Source: Paenibacillus sp. JDR-2
GTDB lineage: Bacteria; Bacillota; Bacilli; Paenibacillales; Paenibacillaceae
Direction of reading: 5' to 3'
Assembly: GCF_000023585.1 (NCBI RefSeq)
Contig: NC_012914.1
Coordinates: forward strand, 3,053,001 to 3,117,000
Length of the DNA: 64,000 bases
Shown here: positions 17,571-26,017 of the stretch, piece after piece
Position numbering within the stretch: the stretch's first letter is position 1
How the letters are laid out: the number at the start of each line of letters is the position of its first letter
Notes under the pieces: model-generated
What the model was told of the DNA's origin: nothing
The model's database searches: none
Seen by the model: only the letters and a program-made list of their open reading frames with translations
Translations under genes and position numbers: made by a program

Positions 17571-18875
17571 GTGGCGAAATTTGAATACAAATTTCCGGAG
17601 CTTGGCGAAGGCTTGCACGAAGGCGAAATCGTAAAAGTGCACATTAAAGCCGGCGACAAAGTAACGGATGACGATATCATCATGGAAGTACAAAACGATA
17701 AGGCAGTTGTAGAAGTGCCTTGCCCGGTTAACGGTACTGTACTCGAAGTACGCATGAAAGACGGCCAGGTTTGCCATGTTGGCGAAGTTGTGGCCATCAT
17801 TGATGCAGAAGGTGATATTCCAGAGCAAGATACTCCTGCTGCTGAAGCTCCAGCGGCGGCACCAGCACCAGCGGCGGCGCCTGCTGCACCGGCAGCGGCA
17901 CCAGCGGCAGCTCCCGCTGCACCGGCAGAAGCTCCGAAAGCAACAGGCGGTTTGGTTCTGGCTACGCCTAGCGTTCGTAAATTTGCCCGCGAGCAAGGCG
18001 TTGACCTGACGACGGTTACCGGCACTGGCAAAAACGGCCGTATTACTCGTGAAGACGTAACAAACGGCGGCGGTGCAGCACCAGCGGCGGCAGCTCCGGC
18101 AACGGATGCGGCAGCTCCTGCAGCAGCAGAAGCACCAGCAGCTAAACCGGCAGCAGCGGCAGTTGACGCATACCGTCCGGAAGAGCGCGTACCGTTCAAA
18201 GGCATCCGTAAAGCAATTGCCAACGCGATGGTTAAATCGGTATACACAGCTCCTCACGTAACAATCATGGATGAAGTTGACGTAACTGAACTGGTTGCTC
18301 TGCGCGCGAAATACAAGCCGTATGCAGAGAAAAAAGGTTCCAAGCTGACTTACCTGCCATTCATCGTGAAGGCACTCGTTGCGGCTTGCCGTCAATTCCC
18401 GATCATGAACGCTACGCTGGATGAGGCTAACCAAGAGATCGTCTACAAGAAGTTCTATAACATCGGTATTGCTACAGATACAGACAACGGCCTGATCGTT
18501 CCTGTTATCGAAGACGCTGACCGTAAAAATATTTTCATGGTTGCCGACAAAATCCGCGACCTGGCTGTTAAAGGCCGCGAAGGAAAATTATCCGCTGCAG
18601 AGCTTAAAGGCAGCACGATCACAATTTCCAACATCGGTTCCGCTGGCGGTATGTTCTTTACTCCGGTAATCAACTTCCCTGAAGTTGCGATCCTGGGTAC
18701 TGGCCGTATCTCCGAGAAACCGGTTGTTCGCAACGGAGAAATCGTGGCAGCTCCTGTAATGGCTCTGTCGCTGAGCTTCGACCACCGTCTGATCGACGGC
18801 GCAACTGCTCAAAACTTTATGAACTACATTAAACAACTTCTGGGTCAACCAGAATTATTCATCATGGAGGTGTAA
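17571..18875 (+). CDS. pdhC: dihydrolipoamide acetyltransferase, E2 of pyruvate dehydrogenase
   Basis: 434 residues. Domain order: one lipoyl domain (residues ~1-80) with the lipoylated Lys in [10 protein letters not shown]; an Ala/Pro linker (~85-120); an E3/E1-binding domain ([19 protein letters not shown], ~125-160); a second Ala/Pro linker; and the catalytic acetyltransferase domain with active-site [10 protein letters not shown] near the C terminus. GTG 17571 follows AAGGAGG by about 12 bases. One lipoyl domain is normal for Gram-positive E2. It forms the 60-mer core of the complex. Confidence 0.95.
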   Translation: MAKFEYKFPELGEGLHEGEIVKVHIKAGDKVTDDDIIMEVQNDKAVVEVPCPVNGTVLEVRMKDGQVCHVGEVVAIIDAEGDIPEQDTPAAEAPAAAPAPAAAPAAPAAAPAAAPAAPAEAPKATGGLVLATPSVRKFAREQGVDLTTVTGTGKNGRITREDVTNGGGAAPAAAAPATDAAAPAAAEAPAAKPAAAAVDAYRPEERVPFKGIRKAIANAMVKSVYTAPHVTIMDEVDVTELVALRAKYKPYAEKKGSKLTYLPFIVKALVAACRQFPIMNATLDEANQEIVYKKFYNIGIATDTDNGLIVPVIEDADRKNIFMVADKIRDLAVKGREGKLSAAELKGSTITISNIGSAGGMFFTPVINFPEVAILGTGRISEKPVVRNGEIVAAPVMALSLSFDHRLIDGATAQNFMNYIKQLLGQPELFIMEV

Positions 18876-18880
18876 CTACA

Positions 18881-20296
18881 ATGGTAGTAGGAGATCCGTC
18901 TTTAGATATTGATACTCTAGTCATCGGTGCAGGTCCCGGCGGTTATGTTGCAGCAATCCGTGCTGCACAGCTGGGTCAAAACGTTCTTGTTGTTGAGAAA
19001 GAGAATGTGGGCGGCGTTTGCTTGAACGTTGGTTGTATTCCTTCCAAAGCGCTTATCTCGGCATCGCATCAATACGAATCCATTAGCCATGCATCGGCTT
19101 TCGGCATCACAGCCGGCGACGTGAAAGTGGAATGGAACAAAGTACAAGAGTTCAAAAACGGTATCGTTAAAAAACTGACCGGCGGCGTTGCATCGCTTTT
19201 GAAAGCGAACAAAGTGCAATACTTCAACGGCGAAGTTATGTTTATCAACGAGAACGAAGCACGTGTCTTCAACGATCAAGAAGCACCGCGCTACCGTTTC
19301 AAAAACTGTATCATCGCTACAGGTTCCCGTCCAATCGAGCTGAAAGCATTCCCGTTCAGCGGCCGTATCGTTTCGTCGACAGGCGCTTTGTCGCTGCCTG
19401 AAATTCCGAAAAGCATCATCGTTATCGGCGGCGGCTACATCGGCATCGAGCTTGGCCAAATGTACTCCAAGTTCGGTACGAAAGTAACTATTATCGAAGG
19501 CGGCGACGCGATTCTGCCAGGCTTCGATAAAGATATGGGCTCGATCGTTGCTAAGAAATTGAAAGGCACGAACGTTGACATCGTTACTGGCGCAATGGCT
19601 CAAGGCGCTGAGCAAACCGATAAAGACGTAACGTTGACTTATAAAGTTGGCGACAAAGAAGAGAAAGTAACGGCAGACTACCTGCTCGTTACCGTTGGAC
19701 GTCGTCCAAACACTGACGGAGACCTTGGTCTTGAACTGGCTAACGTAAAAGTTGGCGAGCGCGGTCTGGTTGAAGTTGACGCGCAATGCCGCACAAGCAA
19801 CCCGCATATCTATGCAATCGGCGATATCATCGCTGGTCCTGCTCTTGCGCACAAAGCGATGTACGAAGGCCGCATTGCTGCAGAAGCAATCTCCGGTCAG
19901 CCAAGCGTTATCGATTACAAATGCGTACCTGCGGTTTGCTTCTCGGATCCGGAATGCGCAGCAGTTGGTCTTTCCGAGAAAGAAGCAAAAGACAAAGGCT
20001 ACAAAACAAAAGTGGGCAAGTTCCCATTTGCGATCAATGGCCGTGCAATGTCGCTTAACGCGACTGAAGGCTTCGTGAAGCTCGTATCCGATGCTGACAC
20101 TGGTCTTGTTCTGGGCGCACAAATCATCGGTCTGGAAGCTTCCAACATGATTGCTGAGCTTGCTCTGGCTATCGAGATGGGTGCTACTCTTGAAGATATC
20201 GCCCTGACTATCCACGCGCATCCAACACTGGGTGAGATCGTTCTGGACGCTGCTGAAGTAGCGCTCGGACATCCAATCCATACGGTTGCTAAGTAA
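18881..20296 (+). CDS. pdhD: dihydrolipoamide dehydrogenase, E3 of pyruvate dehydrogenase
   Basis: FAD-dependent reoxidation of lipoamide with NAD+. 471 residues. FAD motif VIGAGPGGYVAAIRAAQ near residue 13, redox-active disulfide GGVCLNVGCIPSK, NAD motif VIGGGYIGIELGQ, and the C-terminal active-site HAHPTLGE. Starts 5 bases after pdhC with GGAGGTG upstream. Last gene of the pdh operon; a terminator follows. Confidence 0.95.
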   Translation: MVVGDPSLDIDTLVIGAGPGGYVAAIRAAQLGQNVLVVEKENVGGVCLNVGCIPSKALISASHQYESISHASAFGITAGDVKVEWNKVQEFKNGIVKKLTGGVASLLKANKVQYFNGEVMFINENEARVFNDQEAPRYRFKNCIIATGSRPIELKAFPFSGRIVSSTGALSLPEIPKSIIVIGGGYIGIELGQMYSKFGTKVTIIEGGDAILPGFDKDMGSIVAKKLKGTNVDIVTGAMAQGAEQTDKDVTLTYKVGDKEEKVTADYLLVTVGRRPNTDGDLGLELANVKVGERGLVEVDAQCRTSNPHIYAIGDIIAGPALAHKAMYEGRIAAEAISGQPSVIDYKCVPAVCFSDPECAAVGLSEKEAKDKGYKTKVGKFPFAINGRAMSLNATEGFVKLVSDADTGLVLGAQIIGLEASNMIAELALAIEMGATLEDIALTIHAHPTLGEIVLDAAEVALGHPIHTVAK

Positions 20297-20326
20297 TATC
20301 CGTTCTGCGTTATTTGAGATTTAGTG

Positions 20327-20368
20327 AGAGAGGTCCCGCGGCTTGAACAGCATGCGGGCCTCTTTTTG
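20327..20368 (+). terminator. intrinsic terminator of the pdh operon
   Basis: Stem AGAGG-T-CCCGC / GCGGG-C-CTCT followed by a T run. Confidence 0.85.
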
Positions 20369-20406
20369 CATATTATAACTGTACATAACATGAGGAGCGA
20401 AAGCTT

Positions 20407-20892
20407 ATGGAAAAGCCGGCTAGTGCATCCAGGACGGTAATGACGCAGATCATTTTTCCGCTGGATACGAATCATCACGATACGATGTTTGGCGGCAAGG
20501 TTATGGAGTATATGGACAAGGCGGCTGCCATTGCAGCGATGCGGCATGCCCGGATGCAGGTAGTGACTGCTTCAACGGACAGTCTTGATTTTGTAGCGCC
20601 CATTAGAGTAGGGGAAGTTATCGAAGTGGAAGCTTATGTAAGCTGGACGAACAATTCCTCCATGGAAGTGTGCGTGACCGTTCAATCGGAGAACCTGTAT
20701 ACGGCCGAGCGGACCACAACGGTTACGGCGTTCTTTACTTTTGTGGCGTTGAATGATAAAGGCAAACCCGCAATGGTGCCCAAAGTATATCCGCAGACAG
20801 ACGAGGAAATTCGCATGTTTGCAACTGCCCCGGAGCGGCATGAACTTCGGATGAAACGAAAACGGGAACGTCAGCACGCAGCGAAAACGTGA
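20407..20892 (+). CDS. acyl-CoA thioesterase, hot-dog fold (YkhA family)
   Basis: 161 residues, a single hot-dog domain. Typical features: IIFPLDTNHHDTMFGGKVMEYMDKAAAIAA, where the helix and Asp belong to the active site, and TASTDSLDFVAPIRVGEVIEVEAYV. The C terminus is a basic tail (RMKRKRERQ). Hydrolyses acyl-CoA thioesters; physiological substrate unknown. ATG 20407 follows GAGGAGCGAAAGC. Monocistronic by context. Confidence 0.88.
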   Translation: MEKPASASRTVMTQIIFPLDTNHHDTMFGGKVMEYMDKAAAIAAMRHARMQVVTASTDSLDFVAPIRVGEVIEVEAYVSWTNNSSMEVCVTVQSENLYTAERTTTVTAFFTFVALNDKGKPAMVPKVYPQTDEEIRMFATAPERHELRMKRKRERQHAAKT

Positions 20893-21128
20893 AGACAAAC
20901 CTATGCGAAAAATGTTAAACTAGTGAGAAAACCTCTATCGAGGCTATTCGAAGATGAGCGACCGCGTTTAAAGGTTGGTTTTATCGCCAAATAGTATTTT
21001 ACACCTCCCAATAGTTAGGAAATGTATAATTACTATTGTGGTTAAATAGTTTTCGAAAAACCTTGGACCGGCGCTGCATGCGGGAGAAGGATGTTGTGCC
21101 GATGAATGACAAGGAGTTGATATAAAAA

Positions 21129-22091
21129 GTGACAGTTCAAACGAGTGAAACGGAATATTTGCAATTGCTCCGGCATGTGCTTGAGAACGGCGTGAAGAAA
21201 GAGGACCGGACGGGTACCGGAACGATCTCGACTTTCGGTTACCAGATGCGGTTTGACCTTGCCAAGGGCTTTCCGATTCTGACGACGAAGAGAGTGCCTT
21301 TCAAGCTTATTGTCAGTGAATTGCTGTGGTTTATCAAAGGCGATAGCAATATCCGGTATTTGCTGAAGCATAAGAACCATATTTGGGATGAATGGGCGTT
21401 TAAAAGATGGGTGGAGAGCACCGACTACAATGGCCCGGACATGACGAACTTTGGCCTTCGTTCGCAGACGGATGAGGCCTTCAACGTCGTATATCAAGAG
21501 CAGATGGACAAATTCACGAATCTCGTGCTGACCGATGATGCTTTTGCCGAGAAGTACGGCGATCTGGGCAACGTTTACGGCAAGCAATGGCGTGAATGGC
21601 GTACAACGCAAGGAGAAACGATTGATCAGCTCAAGGGAATTATCGATACGATCAAGAAAAATCCGGATTCCCGCCGTTTGATCGTATCGGCATGGAACCC
21701 AGAGGACGTACCGTCGATGGCGCTTCCTCCTTGCCACACGATGTTCCAGTTTTATGTGATTAACGGCAAGCTGAGCTGTCAGCTGTATCAGCGGAGCGGC
21801 GATATTTTCCTCGGAATCCCGTTTAATATTGCAAGCTATGCTCTGCTCACGCATCTCATTGCCCAGGAGTGCGGGCTTGGGGTCGGCGAGTTTATTCATA
21901 CGCTTGGCGATGCGCATATTTATTTGAACCACCTGGAACAAATTGATATTCAATTGCAGCGGGACATGCGGGAGCTGCCAGTCCTTGCGATAAATCCGGA
22001 TGTGAGTTCAATCTTCGACGCGGAGGTTGAAGATATCAAGCTCGAGAACTATCAGCCGCATCCTACTATTAAGGCTCCGGTAGCCGTATAA
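21129..22091 (+). CDS. thyA: thymidylate synthase
   Basis: Methylates dUMP to dTMP using methylene-tetrahydrofolate, producing dihydrofolate for the adjacent FolA. 320 residues, longer than the 264-residue enterobacterial form; the insertion around residues 90-150 matches the Lactobacillus-type long ThyA. Catalytic Cys in [24 protein letters not shown] and the [11 protein letters not shown] segment are intact. GTG 21129 with AAGGAG 10-15 bases upstream. A TATAAT at 21025-21030 may be its -10 but no good -35 pairs with it. Confidence 0.95.
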   Translation: MTVQTSETEYLQLLRHVLENGVKKEDRTGTGTISTFGYQMRFDLAKGFPILTTKRVPFKLIVSELLWFIKGDSNIRYLLKHKNHIWDEWAFKRWVESTDYNGPDMTNFGLRSQTDEAFNVVYQEQMDKFTNLVLTDDAFAEKYGDLGNVYGKQWREWRTTQGETIDQLKGIIDTIKKNPDSRRLIVSAWNPEDVPSMALPPCHTMFQFYVINGKLSCQLYQRSGDIFLGIPFNIASYALLTHLIAQECGLGVGEFIHTLGDAHIYLNHLEQIDIQLQRDMRELPVLAINPDVSSIFDAEVEDIKLENYQPHPTIKAPVAV

Positions 22092-22110
22092 GAAAGCAGG
22101 AACAAATACG

Positions 22111-22602
22111 ATGTCGATTACGATGATCGCAGCAATGGACCGTGGCCGCACGATCGGAATCGGGAATAAGCTGCCATGGCGGCTTCCGGCTGAGATGGCC
22201 TACTTTACGCGCCATACGACAGGGAAAGCCGTTGTTATGGGTCGCAAGACGTTCGAATCGCTGCCCAAGCCGCTGAAGGACCGGACAAATGTCGTAATAA
22301 CCAGACAGCCGGAATACGCCAAAGAAGGCTGTGAGGTTGTACATTCCGTGCAGGAAGCGATTGACCGGTACGGTGAGGGGGAACTGATGGTAATCGGCGG
22401 TGCGGATATTTATGCACAGTTTCTTCCATTCGCGGATAAAATCCGGCTTACCGAAGTGGATACAAATATAGAAGGCGGCGACGCGTTTTTCCCTACGTTT
22501 AACGAAGGCGAATGGGAACGCGTGGATGCAGAGAAGGTTGAAAGCGACGAGCGTAACGCATTCTCCTTCACTTTCCAAACATTTGCCCGCCGAAATGCAT
22601 AA
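22111..22602 (+). CDS. folA: dihydrofolate reductase
   Basis: NADPH-dependent reduction of dihydrofolate. 163 residues, the usual length. Motifs: IGIGNKLPWRLPAEMAYF, with the Pro-Trp substrate loop, VVMGRKTFESL for the cofactor phosphate, and MVIGGADIYAQFLP. Starts 19 bases after thyA, giving the common thyA-folA pair that recycles the folate oxidised by ThyA. Confidence 0.95.
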   Translation: MSITMIAAMDRGRTIGIGNKLPWRLPAEMAYFTRHTTGKAVVMGRKTFESLPKPLKDRTNVVITRQPEYAKEGCEVVHSVQEAIDRYGEGELMVIGGADIYAQFLPFADKIRLTEVDTNIEGGDAFFPTFNEGEWERVDAEKVESDERNAFSFTFQTFARRNA

Positions 22603-22736
22603 AATAAAGAAAATCGCACAAATGACGAACGTTGTGTTAATAAGTGCAAATGATTGTGCGGATAATCCATTAACGACAGAAAATAAGAATGATAGGCTTT
22701 TTTATACGATAATCGCGTAGGAAATGAAGTTTTTTG

Positions 22737-22765
22737 TTGAAATATTTAAAGATTCCCGATATAGT
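22737..22765 (+). promoter_or_regulatory. sigma-A promoter for gltD
   Basis: TTGAAA at 22737-22742, 17-base spacer, TATAGT at 22760-22765, 57 bases before the start codon. Confidence 0.65.
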
Positions 22766-22821
22766 TTTAAGAGAATAATTATACAGGCTTTTCGGGAATA
22801 TTGGATGGAGGAAATTCGCAC

Positions 22822-24312
22822 ATGTCTACACCTACAGGATTTATGCAGTATCAACGTGAATTGCCGGCTGATCGGGATCCTATTGAACGGATCAAGGATT
22901 GGAATGAATTTCATAAGCATTTGTCGGATGAACAGCTGCGTACGCAAGGCGCTCGCTGTATGGATTGCGGAACTCCATATTGCCACACAGGCATGGAACT
23001 TGCAGGTTCGGCATCCGGCTGCCCGGTGAACAACTTGATTCCGGAATGGAATAACCTGATTTACCGTGGATTGTGGCGTGAAGCGCTTGACCGCTTGCAC
23101 AAAACAAACAACTTCCCTGAATTTACCGGTCGCGTATGTCCGGCTCCATGTGAAGGCTCTTGTACAGTTGGCTTGATCGGCGAGCCCGTAACAATTAAGA
23201 CCATCGAAAATGCTATTATCGAGCGCGGCTTTGAAGAAGGATGGGTTGTTGCACAACCTCCTAAAGTACGCACTGGTAAAAAAGTAGCGGTTGTAGGTTC
23301 CGGCCCGGCTGGTCTTGCGGCAGCTGCCCAACTGAATAAAGCAGGTCACAAGGTAACTGTTTATGAGCGTGCTGACCGTCTAGGCGGACTTCTCACTTAC
23401 GGCATCCCTACAATGAAGCTTGAGAAGCATGTTGTAGACCGCCGCGTCAACCTGATGAGAGAAGAAGGCATTGAGTTCGTAACGAATACAGAAATCGGCA
23501 AAGATATTTCGAGAGACGAGCTTTTGAAAGAATTCGACGCTGTTATTATGTGCGGCGGCGCAACAAAAGCACGCGATGTTGAAATGGAAGGCCGCGAGCT
23601 GAACGGCATCCACTTGGCGATGGATTACCTGAACGGAACAATCAAGAGCTACTTGGATTCGAACCTGGAAGACGGCAATTACATTTCCGCTAAAGATAAA
23701 GATGTTATCGTTATCGGCGGCGGCGATACTGGTACGGACTGTGTGGCAACGGCATTGCGTCATGGCTGTAAGTCGGTTACGCAATTCGGTACGGTAGCGA
23801 AAGCTCCGCTGGAACGCGATATCGTAAACAACCCTTGGCCGCAATTCCCGAATGTGTACACGCTTGATTACGCTCAAGAGGAAGCAAAGGCCCTCTACGG
23901 CGAAGATCCTCGCGCATTCTCCGTACTGACGAAGAAATTCGTTGGCGACGGCAACGGCAACCTGAAAGAGCTGCACACGGTACAAATCGAGCGTACGGTT
24001 GACGAAGAAACCGGCCGCAGAATTTATAAAGACATCCCGGGCACAGAGAAGGTTTGGCCGGCTGATCTTGTCTTTATCGCAGTAGGCTTTGAAGGACCGG
24101 AGAAAACGCTGATCGATTCGTTCGGCCTTGAGCAAGACCGCCGTACGAACGTTAAAGCGACTTATGGCAAATACAAAACCAACGTTGATAAAGTATTCGC
24201 AGCGGGCGATATGCGCCGCGGACAAAGCCTTGTCGTATGGGCGATCAACGAAGGCCGCGAGGCAGCTCGCGAAGTGGATAAATATTTGATGGGATCGTCG
24301 ATGCTGCCTTAA
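22822..24312 (+). CDS. gltD: glutamate synthase, small (NADPH) subunit
   Basis: 496 residues, matching the GOGAT beta subunit, which passes electrons from NADPH to the large subunit. N-terminal iron-sulfur region with [10 protein letters not shown] and further cysteines at [17 protein letters not shown] motif [17 protein letters not shown] near residue 150; second dinucleotide motif [18 protein letters not shown] near 300; C-terminal [20 protein letters not shown] 22822 has GGAGGAAA 9 bases upstream. The large subunit gene is not adjacent, so it must be elsewhere or this is a stand-alone GltD-like oxidoreductase. Confidence 0.9.
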   Translation: MSTPTGFMQYQRELPADRDPIERIKDWNEFHKHLSDEQLRTQGARCMDCGTPYCHTGMELAGSASGCPVNNLIPEWNNLIYRGLWREALDRLHKTNNFPEFTGRVCPAPCEGSCTVGLIGEPVTIKTIENAIIERGFEEGWVVAQPPKVRTGKKVAVVGSGPAGLAAAAQLNKAGHKVTVYERADRLGGLLTYGIPTMKLEKHVVDRRVNLMREEGIEFVTNTEIGKDISRDELLKEFDAVIMCGGATKARDVEMEGRELNGIHLAMDYLNGTIKSYLDSNLEDGNYISAKDKDVIVIGGGDTGTDCVATALRHGCKSVTQFGTVAKAPLERDIVNNPWPQFPNVYTLDYAQEEAKALYGEDPRAFSVLTKKFVGDGNGNLKELHTVQIERTVDEETGRRIYKDIPGTEKVWPADLVFIAVGFEGPEKTLIDSFGLEQDRRTNVKATYGKYKTNVDKVFAAGDMRRGQSLVVWAINEGREAAREVDKYLMGSSMLP

Positions 24313-24346
24313 GGTTTAAGGAGCCCGAGATAACAATCGATAACAG

Positions 24347-24370
24347 AAAGCGCCTCCGGGCGCTTTTCTT
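24347..24370 (+). terminator. intrinsic terminator after gltD
   Basis: Stem AAAGCGCC / GGCGCTTT with loop TCCG and following T-rich tract. Confidence 0.8.
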
Positions 24371-24441
24371 GTCGAATAGGGAATTATGCCTGTTTACCTG
24401 TGAGGTGAGCATTGCTTACCAAACAAGTTTTTGAAGTAAAC

Positions 24442-24458
24442 CTAACATTAGATGTTAG
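24442..24458. promoter_or_regulatory. palindrome upstream of a small uncharacterised gene
   Basis: CTAACAT-TAG-ATGTTAG, perfect 7-base arms, 40 bases before the start at 24498 and just after a TTGAAG that could be a -35 element. Possibly an operator; the regulator is unknown. Confidence 0.35.
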
Positions 24459-24497
24459 AATTAAGCTGTTTGTGTGACTGTATTGGAGGCAGCGGGA

Positions 24498-24818
24498 ATG
24501 ATTAAATACGGATTGGACAGAGTGACAGAACTGCGATTCAAATCGATTACGGCATCTATAGAGCGCAGAGATAACCAGTGGGTTGATATTGCGCTGCGGT
24601 TTGACGTGACGGAGGAGACGCCTGTGCCGGGTGACCTGATTGATTTCAGCGGTCTCGTGATATGCACATTAGGCGGCGCGATTGCGCAAATCGTCCCGCA
24701 GGACGAGGATATTGATTGCGAATATCAATTTACTGCGTTCGAGAAAGAGCAGATCAAATCCTTTATCGAAAGCGAAGAAATTCAGCAGCGCATTGCAAAT
24801 CTGTCCTCCCCAATTTAA
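24498..24818 (+). CDS. uncharacterised 106-residue protein
   Basis: Not recognised. ATG 24498 has a good GGAGG 8 bases upstream, which supports a real gene; the open frame starts further upstream without a site. The protein is acidic, soluble and has no signal peptide or membrane helix. It starts MIKYGLDRVTELRF, has alternating hydrophobic residues suggesting beta strands in the middle (SGLVICTLGGAIAQIV), and ends in a charged helix (FEKEQIKSFIESEEIQQRI). It precedes the membrane protein gene by 51 bases and may be co-transcribed with it and topB. Confidence 0.65.
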   Translation: MIKYGLDRVTELRFKSITASIERRDNQWVDIALRFDVTEETPVPGDLIDFSGLVICTLGGAIAQIVPQDEDIDCEYQFTAFEKEQIKSFIESEEIQQRIANLSSPI

Positions 24819-24869
24819 AGAAAATTGTGGTAAAATCGGTTAGAGATGACGTAAAGGGGAGAGTTCGTC

Positions 24870-26000
24870 ATGCCGGCCGATGAAGCTTTTGTATTAACCC
24901 CGATTGATGTACGTAAAATCAGACAGTATGTTCAACATAAATACGATGCGATGCCGCAGGACAAGAGGGCTGAGATTGTAGCCGATGCGGTAAGCCGTAT
25001 TATTCAAAAACAGCTTCCGCCCTTTGATGACAAGCTGAAGCGGGAAGTGACGGCGAAGCTGATCCGGACAACCGTACTGGAGAGGCAAATGCCGGTCCGC
25101 TCGGACGATATTTTCGAAGCGTGCCTTGCCCTTGACTTGGCAGATTCCAATGTCGTTACATCGCTTCATAAGTGGGTTGAAGAGCAGAGCGGCACGCAGC
25201 TCGAGTGGGACTTGTTCCGAATTCAGTTGGACAAGCTGGCGAAGAAAGAGGAGTCCGGGTCTTCTGCCTCATGGGAGCAGTTAAAGGAGTGGCTTGGATC
25301 CGAGTACCGGATAGAAGGAAAAAATAATGCGGCAGCTGGGCTGGCCGAGGTTATTCCGTTACCGGTCCAGCTGCACATTAATCCGGCTCTGAAGCCTTAC
25401 CGTCGAAAGCAGACGTTGATGTATTCTCTTTTATCCATCATGCTGGTGAGCGCTTCGCTCCTGTACGGCTGGTCGCTGCTCAGGCCTTCTCCTAACAAGC
25501 TGCAGCCGCCAGTTACGCTGCAGTCCTTCGAGAAAGCAATGCCGGCTGTTGCGGGCAACGAGCTTCCGAATGAGCTTCGGTATACCGATGTGGATAAGGA
25601 AAGCTTGGTCGATTATTTGAACAGCAAAGATTCCCTTCTCGCGGAACAGCCTTATTTGGATGCCATCATCGACGCAGCAAAAACATTTGATATCCATCCC
25701 CTCTTTTTATTCGCGATTACCGGACAGGAGCAGGCTTTTGTACCGAAGTCGAATAAACAGGCGATGAAGATCGCCAACAATCCGTTCAATGTTTTTTATA
25801 GCTGGAAAGACTACAATACGACCATACACGATTCGGCGCGAATTGCCTCCCAGACCGTATTGAAGTGGAGCAAAAACCGGCCGGAGGGCAAAGACCCGAT
25901 TGCCTGGATCAACCGCAAATACGCGGAGGATCAGAACTGGGCAAATGGCGTGAGTAAAATTTTTGCATCGATGAAAAGCAAAGTAGAACGAACAAGCTAG
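24870..26000 (+). CDS. membrane-anchored protein with glucosaminidase-like extracytoplasmic domain
   Basis: 376 residues. The N-terminal ~175 residues are charged, helical and cytoplasmic; one transmembrane helix lies at about 182-203 (MYSLLSIMLVSASLLYGWSLL); the rest is outside. The outer part, DAAKTFDIHPLFLFAITGQEQAFV followed by NNPFNVFY and repeated Trp/Tyr, resembles the GH73/LytG glucosaminidase-lysozyme fold with Glu in GQEQ as a possible acid. No signal peptide cleavage is expected. Peptidoglycan hydrolysis is an inference. ATG 24870 follows AAAGGGGAGAG. It is 17 bases before topB. Confidence 0.6.
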   Translation: MPADEAFVLTPIDVRKIRQYVQHKYDAMPQDKRAEIVADAVSRIIQKQLPPFDDKLKREVTAKLIRTTVLERQMPVRSDDIFEACLALDLADSNVVTSLHKWVEEQSGTQLEWDLFRIQLDKLAKKEESGSSASWEQLKEWLGSEYRIEGKNNAAAGLAEVIPLPVQLHINPALKPYRRKQTLMYSLLSIMLVSASLLYGWSLLRPSPNKLQPPVTLQSFEKAMPAVAGNELPNELRYTDVDKESLVDYLNSKDSLLAEQPYLDAIIDAAKTFDIHPLFLFAITGQEQAFVPKSNKQAMKIANNPFNVFYSWKDYNTTIHDSARIASQTVLKWSKNRPEGKDPIAWINRKYAEDQNWANGVSKIFASMKSKVERTS

Positions 26001-26017
26001 ATATGAGAGGCGATTAG

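Noticed and set aside
17495..18434. Long antisense frames opposite pdhC
   Set aside because: Low-complexity Ala/Gly or Cys/Arg repeats mirror the Ala/Pro linkers of E2; no start signals.
18917..20281. 454-codon open frame antisense to pdhD
   Set aside because: It lies fully opposite a well-supported gene, has Cys/Phe-rich composition without any family motif and no ribosome binding site. Codon bias of pdhD creates it.
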